Source: Bradyrhizobium zhanjiangense
Lineage (GTDB): Bacteria > Pseudomonadota > Alphaproteobacteria > Rhizobiales > Xanthobacteraceae
Assembly: GCF_004114935.1 (NCBI RefSeq)
Contig: NZ_CP022221.1
Span: 3,989,001-4,053,000, forward strand
Length of the DNA: 64,000 nt
Direction of reading: 5' to 3'
The translations under genes and the position numbers were made by a program. Positions 53,502-63,490 of this stretch are shown here, piece after piece. Position 1 is the first letter of the stretch. Every line of letters starts with the position of its first letter. The notes below the pieces were generated by a model that was given only the letters and a program-made list of their open reading frames with translations, had not been told where the DNA came from and made no database searches.

Positions 53502-55544
53502 TCAGACGGCGCCACGCGCCCGCTGCACGTCCGGCGGGGTCGCCTCGTCGAGGAGGGCGGCGATCGCCTCCTGCGTCGTCATCACCTTCTGGCCGTCGCT
53601 GCCGAGCCGGCGGACCGAGACCGAATGCGTCTCGGCTTCCTTCTTGCCGACCACGAGCAGCGCCGGGATCTTGGCCAGCGAGTGCTCGCGGACCTTGTAG
53701 TTGATCTTTTCGTTCCGCAGGTCGATTTCGACCCGAAGGCCCGCGCGCCGCGCCTGCTCGACGACCTGCTTGGCGTATTCGTCGGCCTCCGAGGTGATGG
53801 TGGTGACCACGACCTGCACCGGGGAGAGCCAGAGCGGGAAGCTGCCGGCATAGTGCTCGATCAGGATGCCGATGTAGCGCTCCATCGAGCCACAGATCGC
53901 GCGGTGCACCATCACCGGCGGTTTCTTGCCGCCGTCATGGTCGATGTAGAACGCGCCGAACCGCTCCGGCAGGTTGAAGTCGACCTGCGTGGTGCCGCAC
54001 TGCCAGTCGCGGCCGATGGCGTCGCGCAGCACATATTCGAACTTCGGGCCGTAGAAGGCGCCTTCGCCCGGATTGATCTCGGTCTTGATGTGATTGTTCT
54101 GCGACTGAATCTCGCGCAGCACGGTCGCCATCACCCGCTCGGCGTGATCCCACATCGCGTCGGTCCCGACGCGTTTCTCCGGCCGGGTCGACAGCTTCAC
54201 GGTGAGATCGCCGGTGAAGCCGAAGTCGGCGTAAGTCGACAGGATCAGGTCGTTGATCTTCAGGCATTCCTCGGCGAGCTGATCCTCGGTGCAGAAGATG
54301 TGTGCGTCGTCCTGGGTGAAGCCGCGCACGCGCATCAGCCCGTGCATGGCCCCGGAGGGCTCATAACGATGCACCACGCCGAACTCGGCGAGGCGCAACG
54401 GCAGATCGCGATAGCTTTTCAGGCCGTGCTTGAAGATCTGCACGTGACCGGGGCAGTTCATGGGCTTGAGCGCAAACCAGCGCTTGTCCTCGGCCTCGTC
54501 GCCGGCCGACTGCGCCGCGAACATGTTCTCGCGATACCAGCCCCAATGGCCCGAAGTCTCCCACAGCACCTTGTCGAGGATCTGCGGCGCGTTGACCTCG
54601 CTGTAGTCGCCGGTGAGGCGCCGCCGCATATAGGCGATGAGCTGCTGGAAGATGGTCCAGCCCTTCGGGTGCCAGAACACGACGCCTGGACCTTCCTCCT
54701 GGAAGTGGAAGAGGTCGAGCTCGCGTCCGAGCTTGCGATGGTCGCGCTTCTCGGCTTCCTCGATCTGCTTGAGGTAGGCGTCGAGGTCCTCCTGCTTGGC
54801 GAAGGCGGTGCCGTAGATGCGGGTCAGCATCGGGTTGTTGCTGTCACCGCGCCAATAGGCGCCGGCCACCTTCATCAGCTTGAAGGCATTGCCGACCTTG
54901 CCGGTCGAGGTCATGTGCGGGCCGCGGCAGAGATCGAACCAGTCGCCCTGGTAGTAGATCTTGATCGGCTCGTTGCCGGGAATAGCGTCGACCAGCTCGA
55001 CCTTGAAGGCTTCGCCCTTGTCGCGGAACACCTGTTTGGTCTTTTCGCGATCCCAAACCTCTTTGGTGAAAGGTTTGTCGCGCGCGATGATCTCGCGCAT
55101 CTTTTTCTCGATCGCGGCAAAATCTTCCGGGGTGAACGGCTCGTTGCGGAAGAAGTCGTAGTAGAAGCCGTTCTCGATCACCGGGCCGATGGTGACCTGG
55201 GTGCCCGGCCACAGCGATTGCACGGCTTCGGCCAGCACGTGCGCGCAGTCGTGACGGATCAGCTCGAGCGCGCGGGGATCCTCGCGGTTGACGAGCTCGA
55301 TCTTCGCATCGGCCTCGATCGGGTCATTGAGATCGGCGAGCGCGCCGTCGAGCGCCATCGCGACCGTGCGCTTGGCGAGCGACGGCGAGATGCCCTTGGC
55401 GATATCGAGGCCGGTGATGCCCTTGTCGAACTGGCGCTGGGCGCCGTCTGGGAAGGTGAGGGTGACCTTGGGGGCGGGAGACACGGGCTTCAGATTGGAG
55501 AGGCTGTACTGGAATCCGGATTCGGATTTTGGCTGGTCGGTCAT
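53502..55544 (-). CDS. thrS: Threonine-tRNA ligase
   Basis: A 680-residue class II synthetase: TGS domain (about 25-90), the editing domain with [17 protein letters not shown] (zinc/His motif, about 98-114), and the catalytic core with motif 2 [17 protein letters not shown] (about 391) and a C-terminal anticodon-binding domain (about 575-675). It charges tRNA-Thr and is essential. The only thrS in the window, it is a little longer than E. coli ThrS (642) by an N-terminal extension. Start ATG 55544, with a ribosome-binding AGGAGA just upstream. Confidence 0.96.
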   Translation of the reverse strand: MTDQPKSESGFQYSLSNLKPVSPAPKVTLTFPDGAQRQFDKGITGLDIAKGISPSLAKRTVAMALDGALADLNDPIEADAKIELVNREDPRALELIRHDCAHVLAEAVQSLWPGTQVTIGPVIENGFYYDFFRNEPFTPEDFAAIEKKMREIIARDKPFTKEVWDREKTKQVFRDKGEAFKVELVDAIPGNEPIKIYYQGDWFDLCRGPHMTSTGKVGNAFKLMKVAGAYWRGDSNNPMLTRIYGTAFAKQEDLDAYLKQIEEAEKRDHRKLGRELDLFHFQEEGPGVVFWHPKGWTIFQQLIAYMRRRLTGDYSEVNAPQILDKVLWETSGHWGWYRENMFAAQSAGDEAEDKRWFALKPMNCPGHVQIFKHGLKSYRDLPLRLAEFGVVHRYEPSGAMHGLMRVRGFTQDDAHIFCTEDQLAEECLKINDLILSTYADFGFTGDLTVKLSTRPEKRVGTDAMWDHAERVMATVLREIQSQNNHIKTEINPGEGAFYGPKFEYVLRDAIGRDWQCGTTQVDFNLPERFGAFYIDHDGGKKPPVMVHRAICGSMERYIGILIEHYAGSFPLWLSPVQVVVTTITSEADEYAKQVVEQARRAGLRVEIDLRNEKINYKVREHSLAKIPALLVVGKKEAETHSVSVRRLGSDGQKVMTTQEAIAALLDEATPPDVQRARGAV

Positions 55545-55729
55545 GCTTTTCTCCTGAGGCTCACTCCTGCGAACGAGCGCAGGTAAGCGGGAACGAGCGA
55601 TATATCAGGCGATTCGGCCTGCGCAATCCGGCAATTCCAAGAAAGTGGCGCGCAAAAGCTGGGACGGTGCACCAACTATTTCAGAGCGCGCCCTTTAATC
55701 GACCGCAGCTCTGCTCTACATGCACTTGC

Positions 55730-56905
55730 ATGGAAAGATCGTCTGCTGCCCGCCGCTTCGCGCCAACCGCCCTGATGCTCGGCAATATCGTCACCGGCTG
55801 CTCGGTGCTGGCGCCGGCGGGCATGCTACCGGAATTGGCAACTGGGCTCGACGTCAGCATCCATGCGGCCGGGCTCCTGATCACCTTTGGCGCGATCACG
55901 CTGTGCATCGGCTCGCCGCTCACGGCCTGGCTGACCAGCCGCATCGAACGGCGCACGCTGCTCACGACCACGCTGGCCGTGCTCGCCGTCGGCAATCTTG
56001 CCTCGGCGTTTGTGCCCGACTATGCGAGCCTCCTTGCTATCCGTCTGGTGATGCTCGCGGTCGGTGCGCTCTATACGCCGCAGGCCGCCGGCACCGCGGC
56101 GCTGATCGTGCCGGTAGAGCGGCGCGGCAGCACCATCGCCTACATCTTTCTCGGCTGGTCGCTCGCTGCCGCCGTCGGCCTGCCGCTGATCACCTTCGTC
56201 GCCAGCCGCTACGGTTGGCGCGCCGCCTATGGCGAGATCGGCGCGCTCGCCTGCATCAGCTTCCTGTTGCTGCTGCTGCGCCTGCCATCGGGCCTGAAGG
56301 GCGCGCCAGTGGATATCAAGACCTGGACCGAGGTCGGCCGCAGCAAGACAATTCTGCTGCTGCTTGCGATCACCATGCTGCAAATGTCCGGGCAGTTCGT
56401 GGTGTTCACCTTCATGGGCCCGCTGCTCAACAAGCTCACCGGCGCCGGACCCGATGCCATCGGCATGGTGTTCGCGATTTACGGCGTCTGCGGCTTTCTC
56501 GGCGTCGCCATCGCGACCCGCGTTGTCGACACCTCGGGCCCTTATCGCACCTCGCTGCTGTTCACCTGCCTGCTGCTTGCGGGGATCACCGGCTGGGCGC
56601 TTGGCGCCGGCACGTTCGCATTGATGGCGGGCGCGGTCGCGGTCTGGGGCCTTGGCTTTGCCTCGACCAATTCGATGCAGCAGGTGCGGCTGGTCGCGGC
56701 CGCGCCGTCGCTGGCATCGGCGACCGTCGCGCTCAACACGTCCGTTCTCTATATCGGTCAGGCGGTCGGCTCGGCCATCGGCGGATTGCTGTTCGCCCGC
56801 GAGCTCCTGCACACGCTCGGCTTCGTCGCGGTCGGTTTCGTCGTGTTGGCGCTGCTCCTGGTGCTGTTGACCCGGCCCCGGTCGGCTGCCGCCGTGATGG
56901 CCTGA
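55730..56905 (+). CDS. MFS transporter
   Basis: A 391-residue major facilitator with twelve hydrophobic segments. Motif A appears as TSRIERRTLLT near residue 75, and the second half begins near 215 with the AITMLQMSGQFVVF helix. The family resembles DHA1-type drug/sugar exporters (AraJ-like). The ATG at 55730 precedes the first helix correctly; the frame is open from 55529, but that part is non-membrane and overlaps the thrS start region. Confidence 0.87.
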   Translation: MERSSAARRFAPTALMLGNIVTGCSVLAPAGMLPELATGLDVSIHAAGLLITFGAITLCIGSPLTAWLTSRIERRTLLTTTLAVLAVGNLASAFVPDYASLLAIRLVMLAVGALYTPQAAGTAALIVPVERRGSTIAYIFLGWSLAAAVGLPLITFVASRYGWRAAYGEIGALACISFLLLLLRLPSGLKGAPVDIKTWTEVGRSKTILLLLAITMLQMSGQFVVFTFMGPLLNKLTGAGPDAIGMVFAIYGVCGFLGVAIATRVVDTSGPYRTSLLFTCLLLAGITGWALGAGTFALMAGAVAVWGLGFASTNSMQQVRLVAAAPSLASATVALNTSVLYIGQAVGSAIGGLLFARELLHTLGFVAVGFVVLALLLVLLTRPRSAAAVMA

Positions 56906-56995
56906 ATCCCGCGGCTTCCGCGTGCAAGATGCTTGGCAAACCGCGCGGGAGAGCGCTAGAACGCCCATCATGGGGACCAGAGAGAGTTGACTGAG

Positions 56996-57373
56996 ATGAG
57001 GATGATTTTGGCGGTTGCCGCGGTGCTCTATTCAGCCTCCGCGTTCGCGCAAGCCGACAAGCCACCGATGGTGGGGGACAAGCCGCTGGTGCAGGTCAAG
57101 CCCAAGGGGACTAAGGAGGCTGCGGCCAAGCCCGCCGCGGCGGCGAAGGGCAAGCCGCAATCGATCGCGGCGCGACTCCAGGCCTGCCTCGAGATCGATG
57201 ACGGCACCAAGGACCGTCTCGACTGCTACGACGCCGTGATCCCGCCGGCGCCGAAGCCGAAGCCGGCGAAGGCCAAGGGCTACGCCGATTGCCGTTTCTT
57301 CAAGGAAGAGGACGAGCGGCTGGCCTGCTTCAACGGCTTTGCCGAGAGCATTCCGAAGCTGCCGAAAACCTAA
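56996..57373 (+). CDS. Small secreted protein with Cys pairs
   Basis: A 125-residue protein with a signal peptide (1-19, cleavage after AFA), an Ala/Lys-rich linker (about 38-60), and a C-terminal region with four cysteines in two C-x(7-10)-C pairs (QACLEIDDGTKDRLDC; DCRFFKEEDERLAC). The 'DGTKDRLDCYDAV' and 'RLACFNGFA' segments resemble a repeated small motif (RL-x-C-[YF]) seen in other periplasmic alphaproteobacterial proteins. No function known. Confidence 0.68.
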   Translation: MRMILAVAAVLYSASAFAQADKPPMVGDKPLVQVKPKGTKEAAAKPAAAAKGKPQSIAARLQACLEIDDGTKDRLDCYDAVIPPAPKPKPAKAKGYADCRFFKEEDERLACFNGFAESIPKLPKT

Positions 57374-57413
57374 GCGATAGACCGGGCCCTCAGCGCGCCA
57401 CGGTCACGTCCGT

Positions 57414-58685
57414 TTAACGGCCCGATGCGGATGGATTGGTGGAGGCGACGCGCGTGAGCGCAAGCGCGGGCGTCGCCGACATCTTCACCAGGACGTCCTT
57501 GAGCGGATCCCGCGTCCAGGCCCTCGTCACGTAATCGCGATGAGTGATGCCCTCGCCAGTCTCGACGAACACCACGCTGCCGGGCCGCAATGGCCCGTCC
57601 ATGTCTTCCGAGACGCTGATGCCCTTCTGCCTCAGCATGCTCATCAGCTCGCGGTCGCGCCGCGCGGTGTAGCGGGTGTAGGCACTGACGAAGAAGCCGG
57701 AACGGTGGCTCTCGATCCAGGACGCGAACTTGTCCATTTCGCCATAGACCGCGTCGAGCAGCACGACGCCGCGGACGCGGTCGCTGATGCCGCCGACCTC
57801 CAGGCTCCAGGCCGTCGGCAGGAAGCCGCCGCTGTAGCCGACGATCACGATTGGCATGTTGGCGAAGGCCCGCGCGCTGTTGGGATCGCCGGTCAGGCGG
57901 GCGAGGTGGTTGGCCGATTCCTCCATGAAGCGCTTGAGGCCGCCCGCCTGCCAGAACTTGCCGGCGCTGGAATCGGCGGCATCGACCGCCATCTGCGGCG
58001 CAAGCAGGATGGCATTGGCGCCGGAATCGGTGATCTGTTTCGGCACCAGCTGGCGGTCACGCACGTCGCGCTCGAGCGTCGCGCCATTGCCATGGAAGAA
58101 CACCACGATCACGCCCGGCTTGCGGACGTCGAAATGCTCGGGGACGTGCACCAGCACGCGGCTGTCGCTGTAGGTTTCGTCCTGCCAGTAGACGCGCCCC
58201 GAATAGCTGCGGTGGCCGCGGCGGTCGCCCTTGGAGATGTTGAGGAAGGGCGCGTCGGAGGCGGGGTTGTTGCCGAAATAGGGAAAGGCCGACGACTTCA
58301 TGCTGACGAGCGTCGTTAGGTCTTCGCGCGGCGGACGCTTGTAGGGGAGCTGCGGCTCGAGCGAAGCGACCTTGTAGGGTGCCTGCTCAGGTTGCGGCTG
58401 CTGGACGGCGCGCTTGGGCGAGAAGTCCGACATCTGCCGTTGCAGGAAGCTCTCGCTCGCCGAGGGGAAACGCTCCCTGAACTGCGGGGCAGGGAAGCGA
58501 TCCTCGAACGTGTCGCCGCTTGCCGCCTGCGTATTTGTCTTGGCGACCACCTGCACGTTGGCCTGCGAGTTCGCCGCGAGCGCCGCCGGATTGGGCGCCT
58601 TGCCGCATTGAACCAGCGTCAGCGACATCGGTACCAAGGCTGAGATCAGGCCGATCCGGAGCACGCGACCGCGCGCGCCGGACAT
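57414..58685 (-). CDS. Lipid-anchored alpha/beta-hydrolase-like protein
   Basis: A 423-residue protein with a lipoprotein signal: MSGARGRVL... then hydrophobic ISALVPMSLTLVQC (lipobox LVQC, Cys about 27). A Gln/Pro-rich linker to about 115 is followed by an alpha/beta-hydrolase-like domain with FFHGN (oxyanion, about 205) and the nucleophile elbow GYSGG (about 288). ATG 58685 was chosen because it gives a good lipoprotein signal; the frame continues upstream to 58766. The substrate is unknown; the enzyme is probably at the outer-membrane periplasmic face. Confidence 0.78.
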   Translation of the reverse strand: MSGARGRVLRIGLISALVPMSLTLVQCGKAPNPAALAANSQANVQVVAKTNTQAASGDTFEDRFPAPQFRERFPSASESFLQRQMSDFSPKRAVQQPQPEQAPYKVASLEPQLPYKRPPREDLTTLVSMKSSAFPYFGNNPASDAPFLNISKGDRRGHRSYSGRVYWQDETYSDSRVLVHVPEHFDVRKPGVIVVFFHGNGATLERDVRDRQLVPKQITDSGANAILLAPQMAVDAADSSAGKFWQAGGLKRFMEESANHLARLTGDPNSARAFANMPIVIVGYSGGFLPTAWSLEVGGISDRVRGVVLLDAVYGEMDKFASWIESHRSGFFVSAYTRYTARRDRELMSMLRQKGISVSEDMDGPLRPGSVVFVETGEGITHRDYVTRAWTRDPLKDVLVKMSATPALALTRVASTNPSASGR

Positions 58686-59069
58686 CGTCCGGTCTACACG
58701 AGTGTCAGCTCTCAATTTCGGAACGGCCCCGACCATCCACCCATGACCCCAAGTCACGTCCATCAAGTCGCGTCCATCGGCAATCTTGAGAAAATTGCGC
58801 CGACTAGCGTTTAGGCGACGTTAAGCGTCCGGTGAAACTTCCCCACATCCGGAACGCTCAAAGGGACCATGCAATCGTGTCCTGATTGTGGGGGATGAGA
58901 ACGGGATTGTCCGGGATTTGCGCAGGTTTATTGCCCAAGACCGTGCATAAGAGGTGTCAAAATACCCGGTTCGCCTGCCTCATTTAACCCTTGTTAACCC
59001 TGCTTGAATTGACTGACCAATCTGCATGATGCTCCCCATGGGGCGAGACGCCTGAGGCTTGAGGACCCG
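58686..59069. other. Divergent intergenic region
   Basis: Upstream region of two divergent genes. It contains TTTAACCCTTGTTAACCC (about 58984-59001), a direct TTAACCC pair with a six-base gap between TTAA cores (one short of the CtrA spacing), and is AT-rich in 58920-59010. No coding frame. Confidence 0.4.
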
Positions 59070-60437
59070 ATGACAGCATCAGATGCGGGTACCGCGCCCT
59101 GGACTGGCCGGCTGACCGGAAACGGGTCGGGGGTCTCCGTTCTGGTCGCAACCGCCATTGTCGTCGCCGACATGATCGGGGTCGGCGTCTTCACCAGCCT
59201 CGGCTTCCAGGTCAAGGACATCCCATCGGGCTTTTCGATCCTTCTGCTCTGGACAGTCGGCGGTATCGTCGCGCTGTGCGGGGTGTTCTCCTACAGCGAA
59301 TTGGGCGCGATGTTTCCGCGCTCGAGCGGGGAATACAATTTCCTCGGCCGCGCCTATCATCCCGCCTTCGGCTTTCTCGCCGGCTGGGTCTCGGCGACGG
59401 TGGGATTTGCAGCGCCGGTCGCGCTCGCCGCAATGGCGTTCGGCGAATATGCTAAATCGGTCGTGCCCGAACTGCCGCCGATCCCGCTCGCCATCGGCGT
59501 GGTGTGGCTGGTTTCGCTCGTGCAACTGACCGGCGTCAGGCACTCCTCGACCTTCCAGCTGATCTCGACGATTATCAAGGTCGTGCTGATCGTCGCCTTC
59601 CTGGTGGCCGGCTTCGTTATCGGCGTGCCACAGCAGATCACCTTCATGCCGCAGTCGGGCGATCTCGCCCACATCGTCAGCGCGCCGTTCGCGATCGGGC
59701 TCGTCTTCGTGATGTACTCGTTCTCGGGCTGGAATGCCGCGACCTACATCATCGGCGAGATGAGCACGCCGCAGCGGAGCCTGCCGCGCGCGTTGCTCGC
59801 GGGCACGCTGATCGTGCTCGTGCTCTACGTCGCGCTGAACGCGGTGTTCCTCTACTCGACGCCTGTCAGCGCGCTGGCCGGCCAGCTCGACGTCGCCAGT
59901 GTCGCCGGCAGCGCCATCTTCGGCGGCCTCGGCGGCCGGATCGTCGGCGCGATGATCTGTGTCGGTCTGATCTCCTCGATCAGCGCGATGATGTGGATCG
60001 GCCCGCGCGTGATGATGACGATGGGCGAGGACATTCCGGCGCTGCGCGTGTTCTCGCAGAGGTCGGCGAACGGTGCGCCGGCCTATGCGATCCTGTTTCA
60101 GCTCGCCGTCGCGACCCTGCTGCTGTTCACGCGCAGCTTCGAGGCGGTGCTCGACTTCATCCAGTTCGCGCTGCTGTTCTGCTCGTTTTTCACCGTCGCC
60201 GGCGTCATCAAGCTTCGCATCACCGATCCCGATTTGCCGCGGCCCTATCGCGCCTGGGGATACCCGTTCACGCCGCTGGTTTTCCTGCTCGTGACCGCGT
60301 TCATGATGTACTACCTGTTGACCGAGCGGCCGGTGCAGTCGCTGTCGGGGATGCTCGTCATGCTCTCGGGCCTGCTGATTTATGTTGCATTCCGCAGGCG
60401 GCCGGTTGCCGCTGGCAATTCATCACATCGCGAATAG
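59070..60437 (+). CDS. APC-family amino acid permease
   Basis: A 455-residue transporter with twelve TM helices. The first helix carries ADMIGVGVFTSLGFQ (the G-x-G substrate loop of APC/LeuT-fold transporters, about 33-47), and TM6 has FSGWNAATYIIGEM (about 220). It resembles AdiC/YbeC-like amino acid transporters. The substrate is an amino acid or amine, but its identity is not visible. The following secreted-protein gene begins two bases after the stop, so the two are co-translated. Confidence 0.88.
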   Translation: MTASDAGTAPWTGRLTGNGSGVSVLVATAIVVADMIGVGVFTSLGFQVKDIPSGFSILLLWTVGGIVALCGVFSYSELGAMFPRSSGEYNFLGRAYHPAFGFLAGWVSATVGFAAPVALAAMAFGEYAKSVVPELPPIPLAIGVVWLVSLVQLTGVRHSSTFQLISTIIKVVLIVAFLVAGFVIGVPQQITFMPQSGDLAHIVSAPFAIGLVFVMYSFSGWNAATYIIGEMSTPQRSLPRALLAGTLIVLVLYVALNAVFLYSTPVSALAGQLDVASVAGSAIFGGLGGRIVGAMICVGLISSISAMMWIGPRVMMTMGEDIPALRVFSQRSANGAPAYAILFQLAVATLLLFTRSFEAVLDFIQFALLFCSFFTVAGVIKLRITDPDLPRPYRAWGYPFTPLVFLLVTAFMMYYLLTERPVQSLSGMLVMLSGLLIYVAFRRRPVAAGNSSHRE

Positions 60438-60439
60438 AC

Positions 60440-61648
60440 ATGTTTCGACCCCTGAGAATTGCAGCCATAGCCCTTGCCCTGCTGGCTGCGGCCGTCTCGT
60501 CCGCACGTGCCGCCGAGGTCACCTACGACGACACCGCGCGCTTCCTTGCAGGCATGCAGCCTTCGGCGGACTCGCCGCTGGTGCCGCTCACGAAGGATCC
60601 GGGCTGGCAGCGTCATGCGAAATTCTTCGATGGCGCCTTCGCCCAGCTCGAGCAACGGCAGCTCTCCAAGATCCGCAGCTGGGCCGACGTCAATCTCGCC
60701 GCGCCCCGGCCAACCATGTTCTACATGTTCAGTGGTCCGGATTTCCTCTATGCCAACGCCTTCTATGCCAAGGCCAGCACCTATGTGCTCGGCGCGCTCG
60801 AACCGGTGGGGGCGGTGCCCGACCTGACGCGGCTGCCGCGTGGTTCGGTCGGCACTGCGCTCTACAACGTCGAGCGCTCGCTCGCCTCGATCCTGAGTTT
60901 TTCGTTCTTCATCACCAAGCAGATGAAGGTCGACCTGCACGCCAATCAGGTCAACGGCACGCTGCCGATCCTCTATGTCTTCCTGGCGCGCTCCGGCAAG
61001 ACCATCCGCAACGTCGAGATGATCGCGCTCGACGACAAGGGCGGGGTGCATACGGCCGGCGACAATCCGGGCCCCAACGCTACGCGCGGCGTCCGCATCA
61101 CCTTCGCCGGGAGCGATGGGGAGGCGCGCACGCTGTATTATTTCTCGAATGATCTTTCCAATGCCGGTGCACGCGCGACCGGCTTCCTGAAATTTTGCGA
61201 GACGCTCGGGCCCGGCAACAGCCTGCTCAAGAGCGCGTCGTATCTGCTGCATTCCGGCAATTTCACCGTCGTGCGCGATTGGCTCCTCGCCAACAGCGCC
61301 ACCATCATCCAGGACGATTCCGGCATTCCGCTCGCGAACTACAGCGCGCGGCAATGGCGGTTCTTCCCGTTCGGCCGTTATCTCGGTCCGATCGATGAAT
61401 TCCCGGGTCGCTACCAGGAGCGCTACGCCGAACTGTTCACGCGCGCCCAACCGATCGATTTCGGCGTGGGCTACCGCTGGCGGACGCACGAGTCGAACCT
61501 GCTGCTCTCGGTGAAGGTGCCGGGGAGCGAGGCCGCGCCGGCGGAGACCACGTTCGCCGAGCCGTCGCCAAAGCCGCTACGGCCGAAGCGGCTACGTCCG
61601 CCCGAGTCGATCCCGCCGCAGTCCGGACGTTTCTTCTGGTTCCGTTAG
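60440..61648 (+). CDS. Secreted protein of unknown function
   Basis: A 402-residue periplasmic protein with a signal peptide (1-25, ARA-A cleavage). The mature part begins TYDDTARFLAGMQPSADSPL and contains a MFYMFSGPDFLYANAFY segment followed by repeating L/Y-rich strands; it looks like a single globular domain without cysteine pairs (one Cys near 250). It is coupled to the permease gene (two-base gap). Homologues from Bradyrhizobium and relatives are uncharacterised, to my recollection. Confidence 0.7.
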   Translation: MFRPLRIAAIALALLAAAVSSARAAEVTYDDTARFLAGMQPSADSPLVPLTKDPGWQRHAKFFDGAFAQLEQRQLSKIRSWADVNLAAPRPTMFYMFSGPDFLYANAFYAKASTYVLGALEPVGAVPDLTRLPRGSVGTALYNVERSLASILSFSFFITKQMKVDLHANQVNGTLPILYVFLARSGKTIRNVEMIALDDKGGVHTAGDNPGPNATRGVRITFAGSDGEARTLYYFSNDLSNAGARATGFLKFCETLGPGNSLLKSASYLLHSGNFTVVRDWLLANSATIIQDDSGIPLANYSARQWRFFPFGRYLGPIDEFPGRYQERYAELFTRAQPIDFGVGYRWRTHESNLLLSVKVPGSEAAPAETTFAEPSPKPLRPKRLRPPESIPPQSGRFFWFR

Positions 61649-61777
61649 CTACCAGTGCACGCTCTGGCTCGGCACGATGAACGCCGTCGTGCTTGGCGGC
61701 GTTGCGAGGCTCGTCGCTAGATACCAGCCGGAGCCGAGCACGAGCGCCAGCAGGGCGACGATTGCGAGCAGATCCAT
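61649..61777 (-). CDS. Small single-pass membrane peptide
   Basis: A 42-residue frame from ATG 61777, with one hydrophobic helix (LLAIVALLALVLGSGWYLA, about 3-21) and a short Thr/Ser/Pro-rich tail. It ends one base beyond the stop of the convergent secreted-protein gene. Coding is plausible because of the good TM helix and an isolated ATG; no family known. Confidence 0.4.
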   Translation of the reverse strand: MDLLAIVALLALVLGSGWYLATSLATPPSTTAFIVPSQSVHW

Positions 61778-61950
61778 GGTTCTGGGGTCGTGGTGCCGCC
61801 TGGAGCCAGGATTTGGCTTAATCCTGAAGGGAAAATGAGGGCTGATTTTCCAGCGCATTGTTGTTTCCTCCCCTATGGGAGCATCACATCAACGCGAGCT
61901 GAGAGTTCCGGTTCCAGTCAAGACAGCGATGCGCGACGCACCGCAGCAGC

Positions 61951-62307
61951 TTAGGACGCGTTGACCCCGCGCCAACGGCCGTAGCGCCAAGGCAGGTACC
62001 AGCGCGCGCTTTGCGGCGCGGTGAGCGGTACGTTGTCGATGCCTGAGGTGCCGAAGGGATTGCAGCGCAATAGGCGCGCAAGCGTCATCCAGCCGCCGGC
62101 CCAGAGTCCGAACCGTTCGATCGCTTCGTCACCATAGACGGAGCAGGTCGGCAGGTGCCGGCAATTGTAACCGACCAGCGGCGAGAGCGTATGGCGGTAG
62201 AGCCAGATCAGAGCGCGGCCGAATCTGCGCGGGAGCCGGAGCGCGCCCGCAACGGGATTGGAACAATGCTCGCAGGCTGAATGCTTCTCGCAGGCTGAAT
62301 GCTTCAT
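61951..62307 (-). CDS. yidD: YidD membrane-insertion efficiency factor
   Basis: A 118-residue protein of the YidD family: an amphipathic helix (about 25-50) with LIWLYRHTLSPLVGYNCRHLPTCS, where the C-x5-C pair (C48, C54) and following SVYGDEAIERFG are the family signature. It sits on the inner membrane and helps YidC insert proteins. The N-terminus carries a perfect duplication of six residues (KHSACE twice), encoded by an 18-base tandem repeat (62270-62305) that belongs to the start region, making the true start uncertain. Confidence 0.9.
   Translation of the reverse strand: MKHSACEKHSACEHCSNPVAGALRLPRRFGRALIWLYRHTLSPLVGYNCRHLPTCSVYGDEAIERFGLWAGGWMTLARLLRCNPFGTSGIDNVPLTAPQSARWYLPWRYGRWRGVNAS
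62270..62305. repeat. 18-base tandem duplication in yidD
   Basis: The unit tcgcaggctgaatgcttc occurs exactly twice (62270-62287 and 62288-62305) directly after the yidD start codon on the minus strand, adding a six-residue repeat to the protein's N-terminus. It is a likely product of replication slippage. Confidence 0.85.
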
Positions 62308-62555
62308 GTGCGCTTTGCTGCAACGTTAAGCGACGTACTGCTCGGTTCCAATGCAGGGAACCGTAAGCTGTTGTTTGCGCGCCATATTTTGCCTGCTTTC
62401 TGGGAGCAGTGCAGCAAGTATCTGTGGACGAGCTGTATTCGCCCGGATACCATTTTTATGACGCCCGTGTGTAGAAACATACGCCTGTATGATGGACTCA
62501 GAGGGCGCTACCGGGGATTGTTTGGGGACCTTTGGGGCTTGGGGAAGGAACCAGA

Positions 62556-63467
62556 TTGAAACTTCTGAACTCCCTTAATCTTCGCGGCTGGTTGCTAGTG
62601 GGAACCGCCGTCTGTGGAGTCGCGCTGGCTGGAGCCGTCGCGACATTCGGGTCGTCAGCGCGAGCCGGTGCTGCCCTCGAAGAGCGCAAGCTGCCGATGA
62701 AGTTCAGCTGGGTGGCGTGTGAGCCGAACTGCCGCGGCTGGGTCAGCGCAGTCGGCATCATCACCGCCGATACGCCAAAGGATTTCGAGGAGTTTTCTCG
62801 CGGACGCCAGCTCGGCGGCGCCACCGTGGTGCTCGACTCCAGCGGCGGTTCGGTCAACGATGCCATCACGCTGGGCCGGCGCTTCCGCAATCTCGGACTT
62901 CTGACCACGGTCGGCATTAGCCTGCCAAACCGCGGCGGGCAAGGCGCCCGTCCGGCGGTCGCGTCCGGGGCCTATTGTGAATCCATGTGCGTGTTCCTGC
63001 TGCTGGCCGGCAAGAAGCGCTACGTGCCGGAAGCCGCCCATGTCCGCGTTCATCAGATCTGGATGGGCGATCGCGCCGACGATGCCAAGGCTGCCAGCTA
63101 CAGCGCGCAGGACCTGATGATCGTGGAACGCGACATCGGCCGTCTCGCCAAATACACCTTCGACATGGGCGGCGCCGGCGATCTGCTGTCGCTCGCGCTC
63201 AGCGTGCCGCCGTGGGAGGATTTGCACGAGCTCGACGCCGGTGAGCTCAAGCTCACCAATCTCGTGACGACGGACCTCGTGGCCGACGTGCTGCCGCATG
63301 TGGACATCTCCGCGCCGGCGATGGCGGAGCTTGCACCGAAGACGCAGGCCAGGTTCGGCACGGGACCGGAGCAGCCTGCCAAGTCGACCAAGACCGCGGA
63401 AGCCTTGGCACCGACCGCCGGCGGCGTGGCCACACCAGCCACACCAGCCGCGGCGACGCAGAAATAA
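62556..63467 (+). CDS. ClpP-like secreted protein (COG3904 type)
   Basis: A 303-residue periplasmic protein. The signal peptide covers about residues 8-35; the mature part has the ClpP/crotonase-fold landmarks: LDSSGGSVNDAITLGRRFR (about 97-115), and YCESMCVFLLLAG (about 140-152), where Ser in ES(M)C is the likely nucleophile and flanking cysteines may form a disulfide. The His in VRVHQIW (about 166) could be the partner. The start is a TTG at 62556 with AAGGAA upstream. The tail (about 265-303) is Pro/Ala/Thr-rich. A possible periplasmic serine hydrolase. Confidence 0.75.
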   Translation: MKLLNSLNLRGWLLVGTAVCGVALAGAVATFGSSARAGAALEERKLPMKFSWVACEPNCRGWVSAVGIITADTPKDFEEFSRGRQLGGATVVLDSSGGSVNDAITLGRRFRNLGLLTTVGISLPNRGGQGARPAVASGAYCESMCVFLLLAGKKRYVPEAAHVRVHQIWMGDRADDAKAASYSAQDLMIVERDIGRLAKYTFDMGGAGDLLSLALSVPPWEDLHELDAGELKLTNLVTTDLVADVLPHVDISAPAMAELAPKTQARFGTGPEQPAKSTKTAEALAPTAGGVATPATPAAATQK

Positions 63468-63490
63468 GCTTCTTCTACCGTCGAAACGAC

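Noticed and set aside
51600..55586. A very long (1328-codon) open frame on the plus strand
   Set aside because: It lies antisense to the serine hydrolase, nitroreductase and thrS genes, and its composition (His/Arg/Asp/Glu/Leu-rich, repetitive) is what the complementary strand of a high-GC gene gives. No domain is recognisable.
58984..59001. Fourth CtrA box
   Set aside because: The two TTAA cores are separated by six, not seven, bases; recorded only as a TTAACCC direct pair.
59504..61648. 714-codon frame covering the end of the permease
   Set aside because: Only its last 402 codons (from ATG 60440) are a real protein with signal peptide; the first part is the shadow of the amino-acid permease.
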